This document shows, piece by piece, positions 1 through 6,195 of a stretch of DNA of 6,224 nt; positions within the stretch are counted from its first letter, which is position 1, and each line of letters opens with the position of its first letter. A program made the translations under genes and the position numbers. The stretch lies in contig JAHRFV010000217.1 of the NCBI GenBank assembly GCA_019084435.1, positions 1 to 6,224 on the forward strand, written 5' to 3'. Under the pieces are notes generated by a model. It did no database searches, had not been told where the DNA came from, and saw nothing but the letters and a program-made list of their open reading frames with translations. The stretch comes from Dethiosulfatibacter sp. (GTDB taxonomy: Bacteria; Bacillota_A; Clostridia; Tissierellales; Dethiosulfatibacteraceae).

Positions 1-222
1 CCTTAATGGGAGAATTGTATATGGGTTAGGGCGATTTTGTTGTTGCTTAGCGTAAAGTTATTGTAGGAAAAAAATATAAAAAGAAAGCTCCTTCTGTTAG
101 ATTTTGTTTGCAAACTCATCATAACACGAAAGAGACTTTCTTTTTATATTTTTTTCCTACAATAACTTTACGCTAAGCAACAACAAAATCGCCCTAACCC
201 ATATACAATTCTCCCATTAAGG
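1..222. repeat. Giant inverted repeat at the left window edge (probable fold-back artefact)
   Basis: Positions 1-87 are the exact reverse complement of 136-222, without a mismatch. The 48-nt middle continues the pairing imperfectly: 88-102 pairs with 118-135 apart from one mismatch and three single-base indels. The centre is the palindrome GTTTGCAAAC at 106-115. The outer arm reaches base 1 of the window, so its true length is unknown. No coding region or RNA gene is recognisable inside. Because the opposite window edge has an equivalent structure that damages a conserved gene, I infer that 1-87 is a copied-back duplicate of 136-222 and not genuine upstream sequence. A natural palindromic element (MITE-like) or a large terminator hairpin is the alternative. 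Confidence 0.9.
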
Positions 223-264
223 TGTAAAATATTATTGAACAAAATTTAAAAACAACCCGAAAAT

Positions 265-291
265 ATGACAAATACATTCGTAACATATAAT
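265..291 (+). promoter_or_regulatory. Putative sigma-A-type promoter of the SLH protein gene
   Basis: A perfect -10 hexamer TATAAT lies at 286-291. A -35-like ATGACA (five of six consensus bases) lies at 265-270, with a rather short 15-bp spacer. This leaves a leader of about 35 nt before the ribosome binding site of the gene at 332. The surrounding 223-331 is A+T-rich and holds no other recognisable feature. The short spacer keeps confidence moderate. Confidence 0.45.
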
Positions 292-314
292 GTAACGGAT
301 TTAAATCATTAAAA

Positions 315-320
315 AAGGAG
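315..320 (+). promoter_or_regulatory. Ribosome binding site that decides the SLH gene start
   Basis: AAGGAG at 315-320 is the only Shine-Dalgarno-like motif in front of the gene. The in-frame GTG at 320 overlaps the last base of this motif, so it cannot be served by it. The ATG at 332 lies 11 nt downstream and starts directly with a Lys-rich signal peptide, so it is the preferred start. Confidence 0.65.
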
Positions 321-331
321 TGTTAAAAAAA

Positions 332-1648
332 ATGAAAAAATCTTTAAAAGTATTAATCTCGACAGTTTTAGTGCTTGTCCTGATGATGACTGTAGCTTTT
401 GCCGTTCCAGGCAGAGATACCGCACCCGGACAACTAAAAAAAGACTATTCAGAAACAGAACAATTCAACTTTAAATTCAATGATATGACTGGGTATGACT
501 GGGCTATGAAATCAGTTCAGAACATGGCTTTCATGGGTAAGATAAAAGGCATTGGTAATGGAAAATTTGCCCCAGCCAGCTCAGCCAAACAAATAGAGGT
601 CTTGATTATGACATTGAGATATCTTGACCTTGAAGACGAAATGGATTTAGATGTAAATCTACTTCCATCTTTTAAAAAATTGAAGGCACAAGACTGGATG
701 GTACCTTATCTAAATCTGGCAATCGAAAATGATATTTTGACCGAAGAAGAAGCTGAGGATTTCAATCCAAACAAACCAGCATCCAGATCCTTGACTGCAG
801 TCTATATCATAAGAGCACTAGATATGGTAGATGAGGCTGAAGATATGCAGGATGATCCACTACCATATAATGATGCTTCTGCTGTACCTGAAGATAGAAT
901 CGGTTATGTCAATCTGATTACTGAATTAGGTCTAATGATTGGACATAACAATACTTTTCAACCTAACAAACCTCTTTCGAGAGCTGAAATGGCGGTTTTG
1001 TTTGAGAGAATGTATGATCTGGAATATGATCACAAGGTCATATTTAGTATAAAAAACGGAACTGATTTAGTCAGATACTATCTCGATGGACAGGAAATAG
1101 CAGAACCTACACTTACTAAGGAAGGTTATAATCTAAATGGTTGGTACACAAATGAAAACCTGAGCAATACTAGTAAAGTGACATTCCCGTATATCGTAGA
1201 TGGTGACGCAACTTTCTATGCCGAATGGGAACGTAAAGAATTTACAGTGACATTTGACGAAAATGGCGGCACTACTGTAGCTGCTATCTACGCTGATGAA
1301 GACGAAAAAATTGAAGAGCCAGATGAGCCAACAAGAGATGGCTATACATTCGGTGGATGGTTCTACGATGATGAAGATTTTGAAGACGCAGTAGACTTTG
1401 ATAAGTTCAAGGTTACTAAAGATATAACCTTATATGCGAAATGGAATCCTATCAAATACACTGTAACGTTTGACACTAAAGTGGAAACAACTACTGTGGC
1501 AGCAATAACCGCTGACTATGGAACAGATATTGATGATCCTTTAGATGATGCTGAAGGATTCGACGGTTGGTTCTTTGATGATGTTGAGGTGGTATTCCCA
1601 TACACAATCATTAAAGATATTACACTAGAAGCTAGATGGTCAGACTAA
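332..1648 (+). CDS. Secreted cell-surface protein with three SLH domains and InlB-type repeats
   Basis: The 438-residue product begins with a classic signal peptide: MKK, a hydrophobic core at residues 5-23, and likely cleavage after VAFA at 24. Three SLH domains follow at about 50-100, 119-165 and 179-230. Only the third keeps a near-canonical motif (FQPNKPLSRAEMA). The first has SAKQ and the second SRSLTA at that position. In characterised proteins SLH triplets bind pyruvylated secondary cell-wall polymers, so anchoring to the Gram-positive wall is expected. The C-terminal half holds three Listeria-Bacteroides (Flg_new/InlB B-repeat) units at about 235-299, 303-371 and 375-436, with the signatures GYNLNGWYTNE, GYTFGGWFYDDED and GFDGWFFDD, ending in FYAEWE, LYAKWN and LEARWSD. 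The protein is rich in Asp and Glu and has no Cys. No catalytic domain is visible, so an adhesion or wall-structural role is inference. The gene is monocistronic, bounded by its own promoter and a terminator. A start at GTG 320 would add four residues but overlaps the ribosome binding site. Confidence 0.9.
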   Translation: MKKSLKVLISTVLVLVLMMTVAFAVPGRDTAPGQLKKDYSETEQFNFKFNDMTGYDWAMKSVQNMAFMGKIKGIGNGKFAPASSAKQIEVLIMTLRYLDLEDEMDLDVNLLPSFKKLKAQDWMVPYLNLAIENDILTEEEAEDFNPNKPASRSLTAVYIIRALDMVDEAEDMQDDPLPYNDASAVPEDRIGYVNLITELGLMIGHNNTFQPNKPLSRAEMAVLFERMYDLEYDHKVIFSIKNGTDLVRYYLDGQEIAEPTLTKEGYNLNGWYTNENLSNTSKVTFPYIVDGDATFYAEWERKEFTVTFDENGGTTVAAIYADEDEKIEEPDEPTRDGYTFGGWFYDDEDFEDAVDFDKFKVTKDITLYAKWNPIKYTVTFDTKVETTTVAAITADYGTDIDDPLDDAEGFDGWFFDDVEVVFPYTIIKDITLEARWSD

Positions 1649-1685
1649 AGCATTAGCAATACAATAATCACAATTGATTGATACC

Positions 1686-1717
1686 AAACAAAGCCTTTCG
1701 CGAGGCTTTGTTTTTTT
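1686..1717 (+). terminator. Rho-independent terminator after the SLH protein gene
   Basis: An 11-bp perfect stem (1686-1696 with 1703-1713, core CAAAGCCT/AGGCTTTG) closes a 6-nt TTCGCG loop. A run of seven T follows at 1711-1717. It lies 38 nt after the stop codon and separates the surface-protein gene from the hydrogenase operon. Confidence 0.93.
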
Positions 1718-1728
1718 ATCATTACTCC

Positions 1729-1757
1729 GTGAAATTAATGTCTTTTTATTATATAAT
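1729..1757 (+). promoter_or_regulatory. Putative promoter of the hydrogenase operon
   Basis: A perfect TATAAT -10 element lies at 1752-1757. A weak -35 candidate GTGAAA (four of six consensus bases) lies at 1729-1734 with a 17-bp spacer. It falls between the upstream terminator and the first hydrogenase gene, where a promoter is needed. The weak -35 may point to activator dependence or simply to the low information content of A+T-rich DNA. Confidence 0.5.
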
Positions 1758-1759
1758 GA

Positions 1760-1783
1760 TATTAAGTATTCTTAATAATTAAG
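1760..1783. promoter_or_regulatory. A+T-rich dyad just downstream of the hydrogenase -10, possible operator
   Basis: Two overlapping inverted repeats share one half-site. TATTAAG (1760-1766) and CTTAATA (1771-1777) flank TATT. CTTAAT (1771-1776) and ATTAAG (1778-1783) flank one A. The position, next to the -10 and over the likely transcription start, suits repressor binding. The redox repressor Rex often controls fermentative and hydrogenase genes in clostridia, but the spacing here does not fit its usual TTGTTAA-N4-TTAACAA site. Assignment to any regulator is therefore not supported, and chance symmetry in A+T-rich DNA is possible. Confidence 0.3.
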
Positions 1784-1798
1784 AAAGAAGGTGTTTCT

Positions 1799-2314
1799 AT
1801 GACAAAACCTGTATCTCAAAGCAAAACGTACAGTGCGGGCGTTCTTCCTCAGGATAAATATGACAAACTGGATCAGTATATCTCCACTCTGGAAGATAAG
1901 GAAGGATCATTGATCCATATACTTCACAAGGCCCAAGAAATTTTTACCTTTTTACCACAGGAAGTACAGCTTCACATTGCTAGGCATTTGGATATTCCTG
2001 CTGCGAAGGTTTTTGGTGTGACAACTTTTTATTCCTACTTCACAACCACTCCAGTCGGCAAACACACCATTAGTCTTTGTATGGGCACAGCTTGTTTTGT
2101 AAGAGGGGCTGAAAAAATTAGCCATGAACTGAAAGAAAAACTCAATATTTCATCTGGCGGCACTACAGAAGACAACCTGTTCACACTCAAGGAAGTTAGG
2201 TGCATAGGCGCTTGTGGTTTGGCGCCCATCATCATGGTTGACGACAAGGTTTTTGGAAGAGTAAAAGTAGAAGATATAGACTCCATATTGAAAGAATTCA
2301 AGGAGAAGGTGTGA
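1799..2314 (+). CDS. hndA: Hydrogenase NuoE-like [2Fe-2S] subunit (HndA/HydC type)
   Basis: The 171-residue product matches the NuoE / 24-kDa complex I family in length and layout: a helical N-terminal domain (about 15-80, with LPQEVQLHIARHL and VFGVTTFYSYF) and a thioredoxin-like [2Fe-2S] domain (about 88-168). The four cluster ligands are visible as C94 and C99 (CMGTAC) and C135 and C139 (CIGAC). In HndA and HydC this cluster takes part in electron transfer next to the flavin subunit. No signal peptide or membrane segment is present, so the protein is cytoplasmic. AGAAGGTG at 1786-1793 sets the ATG start five bases downstream. It is the first gene of the operon, and its stop codon is followed after one base by the next start, so translational coupling is likely. 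Gene order rules out a complex I locus in practice, since no membrane nuo genes follow. The HydC name would be equally valid. Confidence 0.95.
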   Translation: MTKPVSQSKTYSAGVLPQDKYDKLDQYISTLEDKEGSLIHILHKAQEIFTFLPQEVQLHIARHLDIPAAKVFGVTTFYSYFTTTPVGKHTISLCMGTACFVRGAEKISHELKEKLNISSGGTTEDNLFTLKEVRCIGACGLAPIIMVDDKVFGRVKVEDIDSILKEFKEKV

Positions 2315-2315
2315 T

Positions 2316-2708
2316 ATGGGTATTAAATCATTAGATGATCTGAAAAAAATAAGAGAAGATTCCCTTAAAAAGGTAAACCTTAGAGAAACAGGAAAAGATG
2401 GTGAAGATATTACCGAGCTGATGGTCGGTATGGCAACCTGCGGAATAGCAGCTGGTGCCAGAGTTACCCTCGCTGCCTTATTGGATGAAATCAGTAAAAA
2501 CAATCTTGAAAACATCAGGGTAGTGCAGGTAGGATGTCTTGGATATTGTCATTCTGAACCTATTGTACAGATAAACCAACCCGGTAAGGAACCGATATTA
2601 TATGGCAACATCGATGACAAAAAAGCCAGAGATATCATCAACAAGCATGTTCTAAAAAATGAGTTGCTTGACGATTCCATCATTATCAACACGTTTCAAA
2701 AGGCATAG
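2316..2708 (+). CDS. hndB: Small thioredoxin-like [2Fe-2S] ferredoxin subunit (HndB type)
   Basis: The 130-residue protein has a charged helical N-terminus (residues 1-30) and a thioredoxin-like ferredoxin fold from about 35 to 112. It aligns by eye with the N-terminal domain of the next gene's product: VGMATCGIAAGAR, then VVQVGCLGYCHSEPIVQI, then YGNIDDKKARDIINKHVL. Only three cysteines exist: C42, C74 and C78. The second cysteine of the usual first pair is replaced within CGIAAG. From memory, CGIAAGA is typical of this family, so this may be normal and not a defect. Whether it carries a [2Fe-2S] cluster with a non-Cys ligand cannot be told from sequence. Its place between the NuoE-like and NuoF-like genes is that of hndB in the Desulfovibrio fructosovorans hndABCD operon. 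Translation is probably coupled: AGGAG at 2301-2305 lies inside the end of the preceding gene. Confidence 0.88.
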   Translation: MGIKSLDDLKKIREDSLKKVNLRETGKDGEDITELMVGMATCGIAAGARVTLAALLDEISKNNLENIRVVQVGCLGYCHSEPIVQINQPGKEPILYGNIDDKKARDIINKHVLKNELLDDSIIINTFQKA

Positions 2709-2723
2709 GAAAGGGAGGATATA

Positions 2724-4517
2724 ATGGACAAAATAAGAAGCCACATTATGGTTTGTGGCGGTACAGGCTGTGTTGCTTCACAAAGCGAAGAATTAATCTC
2801 AGCTTTGAAGGCAGAGTTAATCACCGCAGGCTATGATCAGGAAATAAGTGTTATTAAAACAGGTTGTTTCGGATTTTGCGGACAAGGTCCAATCGTCAAG
2901 ATTCATCCTGATAATGTTTTTTACGTTCAGGTCACTCCAAACGATGCCGAGGAAATTGTCAAAGAACATATTGTAAAAGGACGTACTGTTCACAGATTGC
3001 TATTTGAAGAACCTGAATTGAAAGGTAAGTTAGAAACTCACGATGATATGGCTTTCTATAAAAAACAATATCGAATCGCATTGAGAAATTGCGGTATGAT
3101 TAATCCAGAAAATATTGATGAGTACATCGCTTTTAGAGGATATGAAGCTTTAGGAAAAGTTCTAACCGAAATGAAACCTGAAGATGTCTTTTATGAAATA
3201 AAAGAGTCCGGTCTTCGAGGCAGAGGTGGCGGCGGTTTTCCAACGGGTCTCAAGTGGGAGCTGACTTCCAAATCACCAGGCACAGAGAAATACATTATCT
3301 GTAATGCTGATGAGGGAGATCCCGGAGCCTTTATGGATAGATCAATCCTTGAAGGTGATCCCCATTCAGTTCTGGAAGCAATGGTAATTGGGGGTTATGC
3401 AACAGGTGCTCATCAAGGTATTATTTATATCCGTGCGGAATATCCACTAGCTATCAAGCGCCTCACTGTTGCTATGGATCAGGCTAGGGATTATGGATTA
3501 ATCGGCAAGGATATATTCGGATCCGGGTTTGATTTTGACATTATCATCAAGCTTGGTGCTGGCGCATTCGTATGCGGCGAAGAAACTGCACTGATTCATT
3601 CAGTGGAAGGCTTGAGAGGAGAACCCACAAAGAAACCACCCTTCCCTTCAGAATCAGGCTATAAAGGCAAGCCAACCACAGTCAATAATGTTGAAACATT
3701 TGCCAATATATGTCCCATCATACTCAATGGCAGCCAGTGGTTCAAAAACATAGGAACAGAGACATCAAAAGGAACAAAGGTATTTGCTCTAGCAGGCAAT
3801 GTTAATAATGTAGGCCTGGTTGAAGTCCCTATGGGTACTACACTGAGAGAGATAATCTTTGATATCGGTGCCGGCATTCAAGATGGAAAAGGATTTAAGG
3901 CCGTTCAGACAGGAGGTCCTTCCGGTGGCGTTATAACAACACTAGACCTGGACACTCCAATTGATTATGAGAGTCTCAAGAATATAGGCTCCATGATGGG
4001 ATCAGGCGGTATGATTGTCATGAATGATACGACCTGTATGGTCAATATCGCAAAATTCTATCTTGAATTTACTCAGGATGAATCCTGTGGCAAATGTACT
4101 CCTTGCAGAATAGGAACGAAGAGGATGTTTGAGATTTTGACTAAAATCACCAATGGTGAAGGGACTATGGATGACTTAGAGCATCTTGATTCTTTGGCAA
4201 GAATGATCAAGGACACAGCCCTTTGCGGACTGGGTCAGACAGCTCCGAATCCTGTATTAAGCACCCTAAATTATTTTCATGATGAGTATCTGGAACATGT
4301 AAATGATAAATACTGCAGAGCCGGCACATGTAAGGCTCTCTCAAAATACAGTATCATAGCTGAGAAATGCATTGGTTGTACTGCCTGTGCCAGGGCATGT
4401 CCAGTCAAATGCATCAGTGGAAAGGTCAAAGAGGTCCATGTGATTGACCAAAGCAAATGTATTTCTTGCGGCGCTTGCTTTGACGCCTGCAAGTTTGATG
4501 CAGTTCTAAAACCATAA
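2724..4517 (+). CDS. hndC: NuoF-like flavin and NAD(P)H-binding hydrogenase subunit (HndC/HydB type)
   Basis: The 597-residue subunit is the FMN-containing diaphorase. This is where NAD(P)H is oxidised or formed and, in bifurcating homologues, where electrons are proposed to split. Domains in order: a thioredoxin-like [2Fe-2S] domain (about 5-90; C11, C16, C48, C52); the NuoF core with the glycine-rich GLRGRGGGGFPTG at 163-175, CNADEGDPGAFMDR at 193-206 and GAGAFVCGEETAL at 278-290; an SLBB-like segment (about 315-405); a [4Fe-4S] site with C455, C458, C461 and C501 (SCGKCTPCR and CGLGQ); and a C-terminal two-[4Fe-4S] ferredoxin domain (C549, C552, C555, C559 and C579, C582, C585, C589). The N- and C-terminal extensions distinguish it from plain NuoF and are typical of HydB and HndC. 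An additional pair, C531 and C536, lies before the last domain. GGGAGG at 2713-2718 supports the start. No membrane segment is seen, so the protein is cytoplasmic. NADH versus NADPH preference cannot be read from the sequence. Confidence 0.96.
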   Translation: MDKIRSHIMVCGGTGCVASQSEELISALKAELITAGYDQEISVIKTGCFGFCGQGPIVKIHPDNVFYVQVTPNDAEEIVKEHIVKGRTVHRLLFEEPELKGKLETHDDMAFYKKQYRIALRNCGMINPENIDEYIAFRGYEALGKVLTEMKPEDVFYEIKESGLRGRGGGGFPTGLKWELTSKSPGTEKYIICNADEGDPGAFMDRSILEGDPHSVLEAMVIGGYATGAHQGIIYIRAEYPLAIKRLTVAMDQARDYGLIGKDIFGSGFDFDIIIKLGAGAFVCGEETALIHSVEGLRGEPTKKPPFPSESGYKGKPTTVNNVETFANICPIILNGSQWFKNIGTETSKGTKVFALAGNVNNVGLVEVPMGTTLREIIFDIGAGIQDGKGFKAVQTGGPSGGVITTLDLDTPIDYESLKNIGSMMGSGGMIVMNDTTCMVNIAKFYLEFTQDESCGKCTPCRIGTKRMFEILTKITNGEGTMDDLEHLDSLARMIKDTALCGLGQTAPNPVLSTLNYFHDEYLEHVNDKYCRAGTCKALSKYSIIAEKCIGCTACARACPVKCISGKVKEVHVIDQSKCISCGACFDACKFDAVLKP

Positions 4518-4524
4518 GGAGGTG
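4516..4524 (+). promoter_or_regulatory. Very strong ribosome binding site of hndD, overlapping the hndC stop
   Basis: AAGGAGGTG is a full nine-base match to the 16S rRNA anti-Shine-Dalgarno sequence. It overlaps the hndC TAA (4515-4517) and lies six bases before ATG 4531. This favours ATG 4531 over the in-frame ATG at 4537, and it suggests high and coupled expression of the catalytic subunit. Confidence 0.85.
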
Positions 4525-4530
4525 TAGTGA

Positions 4531-6195
4531 ATGAAAATGGTGAATATAACTTTTAACGACAACAAAATTTCTGTTGAAAAAGGCACGACAATACTCGAAG
4601 CAGCAAAGCAAATCGGCGTACATATTCCAACACTATGCCATCTTAATCTGGAAAATTTTGGCATTGTCAACCAAGTAGCATCCTGTAGGGTGTGTGTGGT
4701 TGAAGTTGAGGGCAGACCTTCACTGGTCCCTTCCTGTGCAGAAACGGTCTATGAGGGCATGGTGATTCACTCCGATAGTCTAAGATCCATGACTGGAAGA
4801 AGGATGGCTGTAGAGCTTTTGCTGTCAAACCACCCTAAGGATTGCCTCAGCTGCCCCAAAAACCTAGATTGTGATCTGCAGGCTTTGGCGTCTGAGTTGG
4901 GTATCAGAGAGATCCATTGGGAAGGTGAACGAGTTGATTTCCAAAAAGATATCTCAAGCTTTTCTATCGTCAAAGATCCTAATAAATGCGTCATGTGCAG
5001 AAGATGCGAAACCATGTGTAACACTGTCCAAACCTGTAACATCCTATCTGCCGTTAACAGAGGTTTTGAGTCCTTTGTGGGTCCGGCTTTCAATATGGAT
5101 ATGGTAGATTCCGCATGTACATTTTGCGGACAATGCGTTGCGGTATGCCCTACTGCTGCCTTGACAGAGGTGGATAACACCAGTCAGGTATGGAAAGCCC
5201 TTGCCAATCCAAAAAAACATGTGGTTGTTCAACTAGCACCAGCTGTAAGGGTAGCTATCGGTGAAATGTTTGGCATGGACACCGGAACCATTGCTACAGG
5301 CAAGATTGCAACCGCACTTAGAAGAATGGGTTTTGACGGTATTTTTGATACAGACTTCGGAGCAGACCTTACAATTATGGAGGAGGCTTCTGAATTAATT
5401 CATAGGGTTCAGCATGGTGGAACCCTGCCAATACTCACAAGTTGTTGTCCTGCCTGGGTCAAATTTTTCGAGCACCAGTTCCCTGGTATGTTGGATATAC
5501 CATCAACCTGTAAGTCACCACAGATTATGTTCGGTACAATTGCTAAGACATATTATGCAGAGAAAAAAGGTCTGAATCCACATGATATTGTTGTTGTTTC
5601 AATCATGCCATGTCTGGCCAAAAAAGCAGAGGCAAAAAGACCTGAATTAACTAAAGACCATGATTCAAATGTTGATATCGTCATCACAACTAGAGAATTT
5701 GGACATATGATGAAATCAGCAGGTGTAGATTTTGCCAATCTTAATGATGGAGAGTTTGATAAATTGATGGGAGAAAGCACTGGAGCCTCTGTCATATTCG
5801 GTACAACCGGTGGTGTAATCGAAGCCGCCGCTAGAACTGCATATGAATGGCTAACCGGTGAAGAGTTGGAGAACGTTGATTTTAAACAATTGAGAGGTCT
5901 TGAGGGTATTCGAGAGGCTACAATCCGCGTAGGAGAAATGGATCTGAAAATCGGCATTGCTCATGGTCTGGGAAATGCCAGAAAAATGCTCGAAGATATC
6001 CAGTCAGGTAAGTCAACATACCACGCAATAGAGATTATGGCTTGTCCAGGTGGTTGCATCGGTGGTGGTGGTCAACCGTATCATCACGGCAATATGGAAA
6101 TCATCCAAAAACGTCAGGATGCCATCTATCGCGAGGATGTTGACTTACCTGACTGGATATCTTCGAGCATTTTTCTGGCATTTCCCAGACCATGA
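4531..6195 (+). CDS. hndD: [FeFe] hydrogenase catalytic subunit (HndD/HydA type), 3' end chimeric
   Basis: This is the H2-forming or H2-oxidising subunit. It has an N-terminal [2Fe-2S] ferredoxin domain (C36, C52, C55, C69), a His-ligated [4Fe-4S] site (H101, C105, C108, C114), and two [4Fe-4S] clusters (C153, C156, C159, C163 and C196, C199, C202, C206). The catalytic H-cluster domain starts at about 230. All three H-cluster signatures are intact: TSCCPAW at 303-309 (C305 proton-transfer, C306 ligand), MPCLAKKAE at 359-367, and ACPGGCIGGGGQP at 504-516 (C505, C509). This is the M3-type domain layout, without a NuoG-type or PAS extension. The open reading frame ends at 554 residues. The residues from about 537 onward (VDLPDWISSS and beyond) are encoded by a reverse-complement copy of 5932-6019, so the authentic protein is known only to about residue 536. 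The family's small-subunit tail, usually with an RKSHENP-like motif and about 575-585 residues in total, is missing. Treat the gene as partial at 3'. Active-site completeness makes the assignment secure. Confidence 0.96.
   Translation: MKMVNITFNDNKISVEKGTTILEAAKQIGVHIPTLCHLNLENFGIVNQVASCRVCVVEVEGRPSLVPSCAETVYEGMVIHSDSLRSMTGRRMAVELLLSNHPKDCLSCPKNLDCDLQALASELGIREIHWEGERVDFQKDISSFSIVKDPNKCVMCRRCETMCNTVQTCNILSAVNRGFESFVGPAFNMDMVDSACTFCGQCVAVCPTAALTEVDNTSQVWKALANPKKHVVVQLAPAVRVAIGEMFGMDTGTIATGKIATALRRMGFDGIFDTDFGADLTIMEEASELIHRVQHGGTLPILTSCCPAWVKFFEHQFPGMLDIPSTCKSPQIMFGTIAKTYYAEKKGLNPHDIVVVSIMPCLAKKAEAKRPELTKDHDSNVDIVITTREFGHMMKSAGVDFANLNDGEFDKLMGESTGASVIFGTTGGVIEAAARTAYEWLTGEELENVDFKQLRGLEGIREATIRVGEMDLKIGIAHGLGNARKMLEDIQSGKSTYHAIEIMACPGGCIGGGGQPYHHGNMEIIQKRQDAIYREDVDLPDWISSSIFLAFPRP

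Noticed and set aside
128..145. GAAAG-AGA-CTTTC followed by five T, resembling a small terminator on the + strand
   Set aside because: A 5-bp A+T-rich stem with a 3-nt loop is too weak, no gene precedes it, and it sits at the turn of the large inverted repeat.
1..222. CRISPR repeat, attachment site or origin hairpin
   Set aside because: There are no direct repeats with spacers, no integrase or replication gene nearby, and no iterons. Only one large inverted repeat is present.
1760..1777. Rex operator upstream of hndA
   Set aside because: The half-sites lack the TTGTTAA sequence and the TTAA cores are six bases apart, where the consensus has four, so only a generic dyad is supported.
332..2314. 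Functional link between the SLH surface protein and the hydrogenase operon
   Set aside because: A strong terminator at 1686-1717 and a separate promoter lie between them, and no shared domain or pathway is evident.
2150..2515. 121-residue open frame on the - strand across hndA and hndB
   Set aside because: It is antisense to two genes with strong family matches, and its sequence is low in complexity (Ser/Leu/Phe-rich) with no known motif.
4767..5180. 137-residue open frame on the - strand inside hndD
   Set aside because: It lies fully antisense to the conserved Fe-S region of hndD, has no ribosome binding site or recognisable domain, and its composition is that of a shadow frame.
5553..5957. 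134-residue open frame on the - strand within hndD
   Set aside because: It is antisense to the H-cluster domain, with no independent coding evidence.
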